Shown here: one piece after another, positions 10,939-19,257 of the stretch | Numbering within the stretch: the stretch's first letter is position 1 | Layout of the letters: each line of letters begins with the position of its first letter | Source: Planctomycetota bacterium | Lineage (GTDB): Bacteria; Planctomycetota; Planctomycetia; Isosphaerales; Isosphaeraceae | DNA: 64,000 nucleotides | Assembly (NCBI GenBank): GCA_021791715.1 | Contig: JAJYWB010000002.1 | Coordinates: 154,382 to 218,381 of the forward strand | Direction of reading: 5' to 3' | Notes under the pieces: generated by a model | Databases searched by the model: none | The model's input: only the letters and a program-made list of their open reading frames with translations | Told to the model about the DNA's origin: nothing | Made by a program: the position numbers and the translations under genes

Positions 10939-11480
10939 AGGCTTCCGATGCCGTCTCGCACGAAAAATCGAAGCGTTGGAAAATATTTGGGTACGCCGAT
11001 CGATTGGCGCAGCTTGGTCCCGTAGAGGTCGCGGTTTATACGAAGACGACGATCGAGCATCTCAAGAGACTAATTAAGAATGAAAACATTCTGGTTCTAA
11101 TTCCTCAAGTATTTGTAACTGCAGATGTGTTTATTATGTACATTTCTAGAAGTCTAAGTACATCTTGGATTATATTTTATATGTCATTACTAGTAAGTGG
11201 GTTTATTCTTGATTCTGTTATCATTTACTGTACTATTCAAGACGTGATAAAAAGTCCTCGGTTCGCCGTTTGCGAACAAGGCCTTTGGCTCGATCACACC
11301 GCTTTCGTGTGGGAATCGATAGAGAATTGTTACTGGAATCGGTTTAAAGAGAATGAGCTGATTGTTAAGAGCGGGAAAGCCTTGATTTTGACGGCGATTC
11401 CCGCCGATTGTCGTGAAGAGGTCGAGGCGGCGATTCAAAAGCGCGATAAAATGAAACCCTTGGTCGAGCCGACGGATTGA
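10935..11480 (+). CDS. Membrane protein, tandem paralogue 2 of 3
   Basis: A 181-residue paralogue of its neighbours, starting 4 bp inside the previous gene. It shares FAVCEQGLWLD, the Cys-x-Trp core (ENCYWNRFKENELIV) and IPADCREEVEAAIQK. The membrane part (about 11080-11240) is noticeably AT-rich compared with the flanking halves of the same gene, suggesting relaxed or faster change there, or a mosaic origin. Confidence 0.7.
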   Translation: MKASDAVSHEKSKRWKIFGYADRLAQLGPVEVAVYTKTTIEHLKRLIKNENILVLIPQVFVTADVFIMYISRSLSTSWIIFYMSLLVSGFILDSVIIYCTIQDVIKSPRFAVCEQGLWLDHTAFVWESIENCYWNRFKENELIVKSGKALILTAIPADCREEVEAAIQKRDKMKPLVEPTD

Positions 11481-11517
11481 AGTTCGATCGCGATGAGATT
11501 TCAAACGAGGTCGATTG

Positions 11518-12027
11518 ATGAAAAGCGACGAGCGGAATTCACGAGATCAGTCCAAGCCGAGCGTCTTTCGATCGTCACCCGATCAACTCGCGATGTTGGG
11601 TGAAATCGAGCTCGCCGCACGCGATCCGTTTCCTCCGGGAAGGGTTTTGAGTCTGATCAGGAATTATCATTTGATCTTATTCGTCTGGGCGGCGATTTCG
11701 ATCGTAATGCAATTAATTCTTATTATGAATGGGCATAAAATCGAGCTCGTCGATTTTTTCGAGTTCGCCTTGATGCTTTTCATTTCAATCGTCTCGGGTC
11801 GGCGGTTGTTCTCGAGACGTTTGATCCCAAAATTCGCGGTTTGCGAACGCGGGTTATGGATCGATCCTTTTCCGGCGCCTTGGGAAATGATTCATGATTG
11901 TTCGTGGAATCGATTTCGGAAGAACGAACTCGTCGTTTCGCTCGTTCACGCCAAAGAATTTATCCGAATCCCCGCCGATCAGGCCGAAGCCTTCGAAACG
12001 GCGATTCGTAAACACGGAAAAATGTAA
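11518..12027 (+). CDS. Membrane protein, tandem paralogue 3 of 3
   Basis: A 169-residue third paralogue with FAVCERGLWID, HDCSWNRFRKNELVV and IPADQAEAFETAIRK. Two hydrophobic segments lie at about residues 50-95. The ATG at 11518 is preferred over the TTG at 11515 because GAGG lies 7 bp before it. All three genes are co-directional. Which reaction or partner they serve cannot be read from the sequence. Confidence 0.7.
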   Translation: MKSDERNSRDQSKPSVFRSSPDQLAMLGEIELAARDPFPPGRVLSLIRNYHLILFVWAAISIVMQLILIMNGHKIELVDFFEFALMLFISIVSGRRLFSRRLIPKFAVCERGLWIDPFPAPWEMIHDCSWNRFRKNELVVSLVHAKEFIRIPADQAEAFETAIRKHGKM

Positions 12028-12120
12028 AAATTCGATCGCGCTTCGATCTCATAACGAAAAAGAAGCAATTCATGTGTTTGTGATTCAGGATCGGTCGGTC
12101 GGATCGAAGCCGAGCGGCGA

Positions 12121-12729
12121 TCAATCGTCCTGGATTTCCTCGGTGATCAGTTTGAAGAAGTCTTCGTCGGCGACGGGGGTCGCGGATGGATTGGGGGATT
12201 TCGCGGCGAAATCCTCGGGAACCGCGTCTTCAAATTCGGCCTCGTCGACCGAGAGTCGTTCGATCGGTTGATGCCGGCGTGGACCAGCCGGCTGCGGCCT
12301 TGAGCGCGCCCGATCGTCGTCTTCAAAGCCCGCGAGTTCCATCAACGACTTCCGTTGCCGCGTCTCGACGATGTCTTCTTCGGAAGCCAAAACCTTGTTG
12401 CTCTCTCGTAATCGCGAATGACCCGTCGGTTCATAATCGATCCGGAAGTAATGCGAGGCGACTCCGAGCTGATCGTCGGGGAGAATGTGATGCTCGGCGG
12501 CGAGCTTCACACCGTTGACCGTCGTTCCGTTACTGCTCGCCAAATCCCGCGCATGCCAAACACCGTTAATAAAACGGAGCACGCAGTGTTTGCCTGAAAC
12601 GTTTTCGAAATCAAGGCAAATATCGCAACTTTTTCGCCGGCCCACGGTGAGCTCGGTTTTATAGAGGGGGACGGGATCTCCTCCCCCGACGGGCGTTAAA
12701 ACGCCGAGCGGCTTCCCTTGCGCGGACAT
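12121..12729 (-). CDS. FHA domain protein
   Basis: About 202 residues. The N-terminal forkhead-associated domain (about residues 12-95) has the phosphothreonine-binding pattern GRRKSCDICL, then SGKHC and SSNGTTVNG. The acidic C-terminus is disordered-looking and ends in FFKLITEEIQDD. The ATG at 12729 is chosen because GGGAGG lies 8 bp upstream; the 58 codons further upstream read poorly. FHA proteins bind Ser/Thr-kinase substrates. No kinase is in the window, so the partner is unknown. Confidence 0.88.
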   Translation of the reverse strand: MSAQGKPLGVLTPVGGGDPVPLYKTELTVGRRKSCDICLDFENVSGKHCVLRFINGVWHARDLASSNGTTVNGVKLAAEHHILPDDQLGVASHYFRIDYEPTGHSRLRESNKVLASEEDIVETRQRKSLMELAGFEDDDRARSRPQPAGPRRHQPIERLSVDEAEFEDAVPEDFAAKSPNPSATPVADEDFFKLITEEIQDD

Positions 12730-13047
12730 ACGTTTCGCCTCCCACCGCCGTGCATGCAAGTACGTTCCGCAAAAATCATTCGTGCGCGGAGCGTACGAGT
12801 CAAGCGGGCGTCGATCCGTTTTTTTCGCTCCGACCCGAGCGACCGTTGAGAACCGGCGCGTCGATCGCGATAGCGACCGCGAAAGCGCGCAGCCTTCCCC
12901 CATAAAAGACGAACTCGAACCGCTGGCGTGACGCTCACCGATCTGTTACGGTCAAAAAAATCAGCCGACGCGAGGCGAAACGATCGGACCGGCGCGAAGG
13001 CTCGACTCGAACCCGCGGTGAACCCGCCTTGATCGGAGCGAACATCA

Positions 13048-13926
13048 ATGCATAACTCGTCTTCGTCGTCCTCGTTTATGACGCGCCGCGATCTGCTCGC
13101 CGCGGGGCTCGCGGTCGCCGGCGGTGCGGCCATCGCCGGCGGGAAAACCCGCGCGGCGATCCTTCAAACCGAAAACGGCGGCTACGGCCCGTTCAAAATG
13201 GGGCTGCAAAGCTACTCGCTCCGCGGCTTCAAAACCGCCGACGGCAAAATGGATTTTGAAACCGCGCTCGCCAAAACCCAGGAGCTCGGAATCAAATATT
13301 GGGAATCGTTCAACGGGCACATTCCCCTCCTTTCCGATCCCAAGGCGGTGCTCGCGGTGAAGCAAAAGCTCGACGCGCACGGCGTCACCGTTCTCGGCTA
13401 CGGCGTGATCCATTTCGGCAAGAACGCCGACGAGAACAAGCGGATGTTCGATTTCGGCAAGATGATGGGGCTGCGGTATTTCTCGGCCGATCCCGATCCC
13501 GAGAGCTTTGATCAGCTCGATCATCTCGTCGACCAGTATCAAATCGCGGTCGGGATTCACAATCACGGTCCAGGCCACCGTTACGCCAAGATCGATACGA
13601 TCGCGGCGGCGGTGAAGGATCATCATGAGCTGATCGGGCTTTGTAACGACACGGGGCATTTCCTTCGATCGCGTGAAGATCCCGTCCGCGCCGTCGAGGT
13701 TTTCGGCAAGCGGACGTACGGGGTGCACCTGAAGGACGTGAAAGACGCGTCCAAGTTCACGATCTTGGGCCAGGGAGATTTGCGGCTGAACGAGATGCTC
13801 AAAAAGCTTGCGGATCTTCATTACAATTACTGTTTGGCGCTTGAATACGAAGAGAATGAAAAGGCGCCGGTCGACGACATTCGCGCGTGTCTCGCCGCCG
13901 CGAAGAAGGCCGCGGCTTCGTTATGA
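13048..13926 (+). CDS. Tat-exported sugar phosphate isomerase/epimerase-like TIM barrel
   Basis: A 292-residue protein of the xylose isomerase-like/AP-endonuclease-2 TIM-barrel superfamily. A twin-arginine signal (MTRRDLLAAGLAVAGGAAIA) covers about residues 11-32. Barrel strands include KMGLQSYSLRGF, GIHNHGPGHRY, LCNDTGHFLRS and YGVHLKDVKD, whose His/Asp/Glu residues match the metal and substrate site of the family. GGAG lies 9 bp before the ATG. Such exported epimerase-like proteins are abundant in planctomycetes and act on unidentified carbohydrates. Confidence 0.88.
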   Translation: MHNSSSSSSFMTRRDLLAAGLAVAGGAAIAGGKTRAAILQTENGGYGPFKMGLQSYSLRGFKTADGKMDFETALAKTQELGIKYWESFNGHIPLLSDPKAVLAVKQKLDAHGVTVLGYGVIHFGKNADENKRMFDFGKMMGLRYFSADPDPESFDQLDHLVDQYQIAVGIHNHGPGHRYAKIDTIAAAVKDHHELIGLCNDTGHFLRSREDPVRAVEVFGKRTYGVHLKDVKDASKFTILGQGDLRLNEMLKKLADLHYNYCLALEYEENEKAPVDDIRACLAAAKKAAASL

Positions 13927-13963
13927 ACGCGAGTTCGCACGTTCGAGAGCGCGGGGCTTCGTT

Positions 13964-14635
13964 ATGATTCCCCGCATGCTCGAGCCAGAGGCGATGGATA
14001 CGGCCGAGGAGGCTCGCGAATACGACGCGATGGATCACGCCGCGGTCAACGCCGCGTTCGTCGCCGATTTTTTGGCGGCGCGGGGCGAAAGCCGCGGCGG
14101 AACGATCGTCGACCTCGGCTGCGGCACGGGGCGGATCGCGATCCTGATCGCGCGCGCCGATCCGCTCGCGCGCGTCGTCGCGATTGATATCGCCGAACAT
14201 ATGCTTACAGTGGCACATGAAAATATTCAAGCCGCGGGGCTTTCCGATCGGATCGAGCTCGTTCGCGCCGACGCGAAGGGGATGAGCGAGATCGCGTCGG
14301 GGTCGATCGCCGCGGTCGTTTCGAATTCGATCGTGCATCACATACCCGAGCCTTCGCGAGTTTTGGCCGAGATCGTTCGGGTGATCGAGCCGGGAGGGAT
14401 CGCGTTCGTTCGCGATCTGTTTCGTCCCGATTCGGCGGACGAGGTCGATCGCCTCGTTTCGCTTTACGCGAGCAATGAAACCGAGCGAGCGCGGGGATTG
14501 TTCCGCGATTCGCTCGGCGCTGCGCTCACTTTGGCCGAGGTGCGAGAAACGCTCGAGCGAATCGGCGTGAGCGATCCCGAAGTCGCTCAAACCTCGGATC
14601 GTCACTGGACGTGGACGCTACGCAAAGCGCTATGA
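13964..14635 (+). CDS. Class I SAM-dependent methyltransferase
   Basis: About 223 residues. Motif I is VDLGCGTGRIAILIA with an acidic motif II (VVAIDIAEHM). IAAVVSNSIVHHIPEPSRVL fits motif IV, and IVRVIEPGGIAFVRDLFR fits the post-I region of UbiE-type small-molecule methyltransferases. The ATG at 13964 is preferred because upstream codons overlap the preceding gene and read as a shadow of it. The substrate is not evident. Confidence 0.85.
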   Translation: MIPRMLEPEAMDTAEEAREYDAMDHAAVNAAFVADFLAARGESRGGTIVDLGCGTGRIAILIARADPLARVVAIDIAEHMLTVAHENIQAAGLSDRIELVRADAKGMSEIASGSIAAVVSNSIVHHIPEPSRVLAEIVRVIEPGGIAFVRDLFRPDSADEVDRLVSLYASNETERARGLFRDSLGAALTLAEVRETLERIGVSDPEVAQTSDRHWTWTLRKAL

Positions 14636-14690
14636 CGCCGATGATATCGTTATGCTGTGTTTTCGCACGTTAATAATATCATAATAATAC

Positions 14691-14717
14691 GGCTCACCAG
14701 GAGGTTCGCCCTCCCAA
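14691..14717 (+). repeat. REP-like 27-bp element, solitary copy
   Basis: The element begins GGCTCACCAGGAGGTTCGCC and continues with CTCCCAA. It is identical to the reverse complement of 16878-16904 and differs by one base from 16968-16994. It contains a self-complementary GGAGG...CCTCC hairpin. It runs directly into the 20-bp tandem array. Confidence 0.85.
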
Positions 14718-14858
14718 ATAAAGGTTCGCCGTTCTCAATAAAGGATCGCCGTTCCAAATAAAGGTTCACCGTTCCAAATAAAGATTCGCCGTTCCCAATA
14801 AAGGATCGCCGTTCCCAATAAAGGATCGCCGTTCCCAATAAAGGTTCGCCGTTCCAAT
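14703..14858. repeat. 20-bp tandem repeat array (about 8 units)
   Basis: Units of the form GGTTCGCCGTTCCCAATAAA begin every 20 bp from 14703 to 14843, each with 0-4 changes, and end in a partial unit. The first unit overlaps the 3' end of the REP-like element, so the array seems to have grown from it. The minus strand is open through it in more than one frame, an effect of the 20-bp period and not a gene. The remaining gap up to 15172 is AT-rich with no recognisable gene. Confidence 0.93.
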
Positions 14859-15172
14859 CGAAAATTCGACGTCAAATCCCGCGGATGTGCGGTGTTCCTT
14901 CCGGATCGCCTCTGAAAAAGCGCCGCGCCAAAACGAATAAGGAAGGATATTATGATTATCAAAAACGCCGCATACTAACCCGACGCGCAAGCGAGGGTCT
15001 TTTAATTTCTGAAGTCTATTCATAATAACAAAATACATAAGCAAAAATTATTTGATCTTCTTGGACCCTTTGATCAATCGTCGCCGGCTCGCTGCGGTCG
15101 CTTGACGCGTTCCTCGGCGCGTTGTGGAATGAGGTTCGTTTCACCAAGCGCGTCGTCCCGGGGATCATGAAC

Positions 15173-16669
15173 ATGAAGATCGGCGTATTGGCTTTGCTGT
15201 TCGTTTGCGGCGGATCGATTTGCCGTGCGGCGGAGGGAGGGTCGACTCCTTCGTCGTTGCCGAGGAGCGCTCCAGAGGCTCAGGGGGTGTCGTCGGCTGG
15301 AATTCTTTCGTTCGTCGAGGAGGCCGATCAATCGGCCGATCAGCTTCACAGTTTCATACTCGTGCGTCATGGACGCGTGGTCTCCGAGGGTTGGTGGTCG
15401 CCTTATAACGCAGAATCGCGGCACGAGCTTTATTCGCTGAGCAAGAGCTTCACGTCGACCGCGGTCGGGTTGGCGATTTCGGAGGGGAAGTTCAGCGTCG
15501 ACGATCTCGTGATGAAGTTCTTTCCCGACGACGCCCCCGCCGAGCCGAGCGGTCAGCTCAAGTCGATGCGGGTGAGCGACTTGTTGCGGATGTCGACGGG
15601 GCAACAGACCGAACCTGCGCGGAAGGAGGGGGAGGTTTGGACGAAAACGTTCCTGGCGCATCCCGTGCCGTTCAAGCCCGGAACGCACTTCCTGTACAAC
15701 ACCTCGGCGACGTACATGCTTTCGGCGATCGTGCAAAAGACGACGGGTGAAACCGTGCTCGATTATTTGCGCCCTCGCTTGTTCAATCCGTTGGGTATCG
15801 AGAATCCGACATGGGGGACGAGCCCGCAGGGGATCTCGCTGGGGGGTTACGGTTTGAGCGTGCGGACCGAGGACATCGCGAAATTCGGTCTTCTGTATTT
15901 GAACAAAGGTAAATGGAACGGCGTTTCGCTTGTTCCCGAGGGGTGGATTGAGCGGGCGACTTCGCGGCAAACATCGAACGGGAGCGATCCCAAGAGCGAT
16001 TGGGATCAGGGTTACGGGTATCAATTTTGGCGGTGTCGGCACGGAGCGTTCCGCGGCGACGGCGCGTTCGGCCAGTATTGCGTGGTTCTTCCCGAGCAAG
16101 ACGCGGTCGTCGCGATCACGAGCGGGGTTAAGAACATGCAGGCGGTGCTCGATCTGGTGTGGGATAAGCTTTTGCCGGCGATGAAGGCCGAATCGCTTCC
16201 AGCCGACGACTCGGCGCGGGAGAAGCTGGAACACAAGCTCGCGGGGCTGATTGCGCGTCCTCAGCAAGGCTCGGCGGGTTCGGAAACGCTTGAAAAGGTA
16301 TCGGGCAAAAAATATGTGTTCCCGACGAACAACAGCAAGATCGAGGCGATCGCGCTCAAAAAGAACGCCGACGGCGAAACGGCGTTGATCGTGCGAACCG
16401 ACGGGGTCGATCGGACGATCGATTGCGTTCGAGGGGGGTGGAGGAAGGGAAAGATCGCGTTCGACAGGTTTACCGAACAGCCCGCCGCGGCGAGCGGAGC
16501 GTGGACGGGGGACGATACATTTAAAGCCAAGATCTGTTTTTATGAAACCCCGTTTATGATCAGCGTCGAGATCAAGTTCGCGGGAGACGAGGCGACGGTC
16601 GGGGTGGAATCGAACGTCGGCTTCGGCCCGTCTCGGCGGCCGAAACTGACGGGCAAGGTTGAGAAGTGA
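15173..16669 (+). CDS. Exported class C beta-lactamase-fold serine hydrolase
   Basis: About 498 residues with a signal peptide (MKIGVLALLFVCGGSICRAA). The catalytic SxxK is in YSLSKSFTSTAVG and the second motif is LYNTSATYML, the Tyr-x-Asn-like element of the esterase/6-aminohexanoate-dimer-hydrolase branch. A C-terminal beta-rich domain of about 150 residues follows the hydrolase. Likely substrates are peptides or esters; resistance is not implied. ATGs at 15167 and 15173 are both possible; 15173 has GGGG at better spacing. The gene lies between copies of the REP-like element. Confidence 0.88.
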   Translation: MKIGVLALLFVCGGSICRAAEGGSTPSSLPRSAPEAQGVSSAGILSFVEEADQSADQLHSFILVRHGRVVSEGWWSPYNAESRHELYSLSKSFTSTAVGLAISEGKFSVDDLVMKFFPDDAPAEPSGQLKSMRVSDLLRMSTGQQTEPARKEGEVWTKTFLAHPVPFKPGTHFLYNTSATYMLSAIVQKTTGETVLDYLRPRLFNPLGIENPTWGTSPQGISLGGYGLSVRTEDIAKFGLLYLNKGKWNGVSLVPEGWIERATSRQTSNGSDPKSDWDQGYGYQFWRCRHGAFRGDGAFGQYCVVLPEQDAVVAITSGVKNMQAVLDLVWDKLLPAMKAESLPADDSAREKLEHKLAGLIARPQQGSAGSETLEKVSGKKYVFPTNNSKIEAIALKKNADGETALIVRTDGVDRTIDCVRGGWRKGKIAFDRFTEQPAAASGAWTGDDTFKAKICFYETPFMISVEIKFAGDEATVGVESNVGFGPSRRPKLTGKVEK

Positions 16670-16699
16670 ACGACGCGCTTCGTTTCCGTTGAAAAAACG

Positions 16700-16721
16700 G
16701 CGAGCCGAAGGAACGGCTCGC
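16700..16721. other. Hairpin after the beta-lactamase-fold gene
   Basis: A perfect 8-bp stem GCGAGCCG/CGGCTCGC with the loop AAGGAA lies 31 bp after the stop codon. There is no T-run downstream on the plus strand, so termination is only possible, not clear. Confidence 0.45.
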
Positions 16722-16877
16722 GAATCGCCGCGATCGTCGGACGGCCGGGGGTCGCGGCGTCGAATTTAGTTGATAGATTGAAATATTGATTAGAATAGAA
16801 TGGTCGCGGTGAAGGAATAAGAATCTATCCGAAAATGAATTCCGCGAATTCCGCGGGTTTTCATCCTGGTTCCTAAA

Positions 16878-16994
16878 TTGGGAGGGCGAACCTCCTGGTG
16901 AGCCATATTATCATTTGTATTATTATTGTTTGAGGAACATAGCCGTTCGGCGGCGATTCCGATAAGAGGCTCACCGGGAGGTTCGCCCTCCCAA
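16878..16994. repeat. REPIN-like inverted pair of 27-bp elements
   Basis: Two 27-bp arms (16878-16904 and 16968-16994) are inverted copies with a single mismatch and flank a 63-bp AT-rich spacer. Each arm carries an internal GGAGG/CCTCC hairpin. The same arm occurs alone at 14691-14717. No transposase is present, so this is a non-autonomous REPIN/MITE-type element. Confidence 0.88.
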
Positions 16995-17110
16995 GCATGG
17001 AAAACTGAATGTGATATTGCTTAACATCTATTGATATAGCTGATATAATTCGCTGAAAACCGTAAAAACAAGCCGAGACGAAACGATGGAATATCGGGCG
17101 AGGCGCCAAG

Positions 17111-17181
17111 CTGGGGATCCTGGATTCGAACCAGGACTACTTGATCCAGAGTCAAGCGTGCTACCGTTACACCAATCCCCA
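17111..17181 (-). tRNA. tRNA-Gln (anticodon CUG)
   Basis: A 71-nt cloverleaf on the minus strand. The 7-bp acceptor is TGGGGAT/ATCCCCA with discriminator G73 and a U1-A72 pair, as expected for glutamine tRNA. The anticodon stem CTTGA/TCAAG holds the loop CTCTGGA, with anticodon CUG reading CAG. The T-arm is CCTGG-TTCGAAT-CCAGG. The 3' CCA is not encoded. Confidence 0.96.
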
Positions 17182-17514
17182 ATTATCGGCGTGGCCTCTT
17201 TTTGTAGCGGCGAGTGAGCGTGGATGTCAAGAACGGTTTGAGCGGCTCGACGCCCTTCAGGCCCGTCGACTTCCATGACGGCTTGATCCCGGGGTTGTCG
17301 GGGCGTCTTGCTCGGTTACAATGCGGTTGCGAGCGGCCCGCGGCCGATGAGCCTCGGATCGAATGCGGCTGTGATGTCGGCGATCGCGCGGCGATTCGAT
17401 CGGTTTATCGGCGTGCTCGCGAGTTCTGGAAGATTGGAAGGGTTTCGTCGATCGCGGGTTCGCGCGTGATCGAACGGAAGACGATTGATCGAGAAACGAC
17501 CGAGGGATCGATTG

Positions 17515-18207
17515 ATGAAGCGAAGGATTCGCCGTTTCGCGGTGATCGTCTTGGCGGTTCCGCTGATCGTCACGGGAAGTTGGTTCGGCTATAAGTTCGC
17601 GACATCGAATTTCGCCGAGGTCGTTCCGGGGGCGATTTATCGTTCGGGTCAGCTCGATTCGAAGCGGTTGGGACGAATTATCCGCGAGAAAAAGATCAAG
17701 ACGGTGTTGAACTTACGCGGATCGCATCCCGAATCGGAATGGTATCGACGCGAGCGGGAAGCTACGCTTTCGGCGGGAGCGGTTCAGGTTGATATCGCGT
17801 TGTCTTCGAGCGAGTGGATGTCTCGCGCGCAGGCGAAGGCTTTGCTTGAAGAACTTGATACCGCGGAATATCCGATATTGATTCACTGTTGGAGGGGCGC
17901 CGAGCGGACTGGGCTCGTTTCGGCGATCACCCGGCTGCTCGCGGCCGAGGGTTCGATCGCCGCGGCGGAGGGGCAGTTTTCGTGGCGTTATTTGTACTTT
18001 CCGGTGGGTCATGGAGTGATGATGACGAAACACATTCGTCAATATCAAGAATGGCTTATCGATAAAAGGCTGGCGCACTCGCCCGAAACGTTTCGTCGTT
18101 GGGTTCGATCGGGATATCGTCCCGGCAGTCCGTGCCGCGAGGATTGGCCTTACGATCCTTATCCCGTGATCGTCGTCTCGAAGCCGAAAGCGACCGCGAC
18201 GCGATGA
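17515..18207 (+). CDS. Membrane-anchored dual-specificity/tyrosine phosphatase-like protein
   Basis: About 230 residues. An N-terminal anchor (about residues 7-28) precedes a DSP domain. The active site is HCWRGAERTG, the C-x5-R loop, with the general acid region before it (LRGSHPESEWYRRE). The ATG at 17515 has GAGGGA 7-8 bp upstream; the TTG 30 bp earlier does not. It overlaps the next gene by 4 bp (ATGA). The substrate is unknown; family members act on phosphoproteins or phosphoinositides. Confidence 0.87.
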   Translation: MKRRIRRFAVIVLAVPLIVTGSWFGYKFATSNFAEVVPGAIYRSGQLDSKRLGRIIREKKIKTVLNLRGSHPESEWYRREREATLSAGAVQVDIALSSSEWMSRAQAKALLEELDTAEYPILIHCWRGAERTGLVSAITRLLAAEGSIAAAEGQFSWRYLYFPVGHGVMMTKHIRQYQEWLIDKRLAHSPETFRRWVRSGYRPGSPCREDWPYDPYPVIVVSKPKATATR

Positions 18208-18617
18208 GTGAAACGAACAAAGCTCCGGAGTTTCATGATACTTTGATTCGGGTGCGGTACGCCGAGACCGACCGGATGGGGTTGTTGCATCACGCGAATT
18301 ACTTCGTGTACTTCGAGACGGCTCGTACCGAAACGCTGCGATCGCGCGGTTTCTCTTATCGCGAGATCGAGGACGCGGGATGTTTTTTGGTCGTCGTCGA
18401 GATCGGCTGCAAATATAAGAAGCCGGCGTATTATGACGATCTTTTAACGATACGGACATTTGTTGAACGTGTGACGCACGTGAAGATTGTGCATCGATAC
18501 GAAGTGAGGCGCGACGGGGCGTTGTTGGCCGAGGGGCGATCGACACTCGCGTGTGTGGATCGCGAGGGAAGGCCGCGGGCTCTTCCCGATTCGCTTCGCG
18601 GCGACGAAGCGGATTGA
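18204..18617 (+). CDS. YbgC-family acyl-CoA thioesterase
   Basis: A 137-residue hotdog-fold protein. The signature AETDRMGLLHHANYFVYFET contains the catalytic Asp and the HH-x-x-Y pattern of 4-hydroxybenzoyl-CoA/YbgC thioesterases. It starts inside the stop of the phosphatase gene, so it is translationally coupled to it. The ATG at 18204 gives the family-typical length; the longer upstream frame is a shadow. Confidence 0.92.
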   Translation: MSETNKAPEFHDTLIRVRYAETDRMGLLHHANYFVYFETARTETLRSRGFSYREIEDAGCFLVVVEIGCKYKKPAYYDDLLTIRTFVERVTHVKIVHRYEVRRDGALLAEGRSTLACVDREGRPRALPDSLRGDEAD

Positions 18618-18786
18618 GGCGAGAGCGGGATCGTCGGTCGCGATGAGCGATCGACGAGCGTACAAACTTATTGGGTTCGGATATCAGAACGTAAAAATTT
18701 CGGTCGATCGGAGATCGTCGCGGTCGAGATTCGGAGTCTCGGCTCGACGGTCGAAACCGATCGGGAATCGGCGCGCTTGGGGTCGA

Positions 18787-19257
18787 TTAAACTCCTTCGA
18801 TATTTCCGTCGAAGACGGTTTCGGCGTCGCTGACGACACCGTGGAGGATCGCCGCGGCGTCTTCTTCGGAGAGATTGAGCAGTTCGCGGATTTCGTCGAG
18901 TCGATCGTGTTCGCTCGGGGTGACGACGCGATCGGCGACGATGCGTCGAATCGCCCAGGCGAATTCTTCGCGTTTGCACGCGAGCGCCCAATCGGGGTCG
19001 AGATCGAGGGCTTTTTCGTCGGCTTCGAGGTTTGCGAATTCGGCCTGAGTTCGCGGATAAAGCTCGACCGCGCGGCGGAGTTTTCGCCGCCACTGCTCGC
19101 GATCGTAATCGGTTGTGGAAGCGGACGAAGACTTCGCGGCGGCTTCGGGCGAAAGCGTAACGCCGCTTTGCGCTCCGGGGTCGGGACGTTTGGCGTTGAT
19201 CCCGGAAAGAGCGTGTCGATCCTCAAGCACGCGCTTCAACCTGTCGAGAAATCTCAT
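18787..19257 (-). CDS. Hypothetical protein with TerB-like C-terminus
   Basis: A 156-residue protein. The first 60 residues are basic then low-complexity. The second half is helical and acidic (AIRRIVADRVVTPSEHDRL, then LSEEDAAAILHGVV), recalling the TerB-like/DnaJ-associated helical fold; this is a weak resemblance. AAGGA lies 8 bp before the ATG. It follows the class A beta-lactamase-fold gene and would overlap its shifted C-terminus by 35 bp. Confidence 0.6.
   Translation of the reverse strand: MRFLDRLKRVLEDRHALSGINAKRPDPGAQSGVTLSPEAAAKSSSASTTDYDREQWRRKLRRAVELYPRTQAEFANLEADEKALDLDPDWALACKREEFAWAIRRIVADRVVTPSEHDRLDEIRELLNLSEEDAAAILHGVVSDAETVFDGNIEGV

Noticed and set aside
10372..12027. One of the small genes after atpD being atpC
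   Set aside because: They are membrane proteins with a Cys-x-Trp core, unlike the soluble epsilon beta-sandwich, and lie behind a terminator.
14703..14858. CRISPR array
   Set aside because: The 20-bp units are contiguous without unique spacers and no cas gene is present.
14650..15044. Minus-strand frames with WERRSFIGNG-type repeats
   Set aside because: They arise from the 20-bp tandem array, which is open in several frames; no start signal or non-repeat domain.
17028..17276. Minus-strand frame over the tRNA gene
   Set aside because: Its middle (DWCNGSTLDSGSSSPGSNPG) is the typical translation of a tRNA; no other support.
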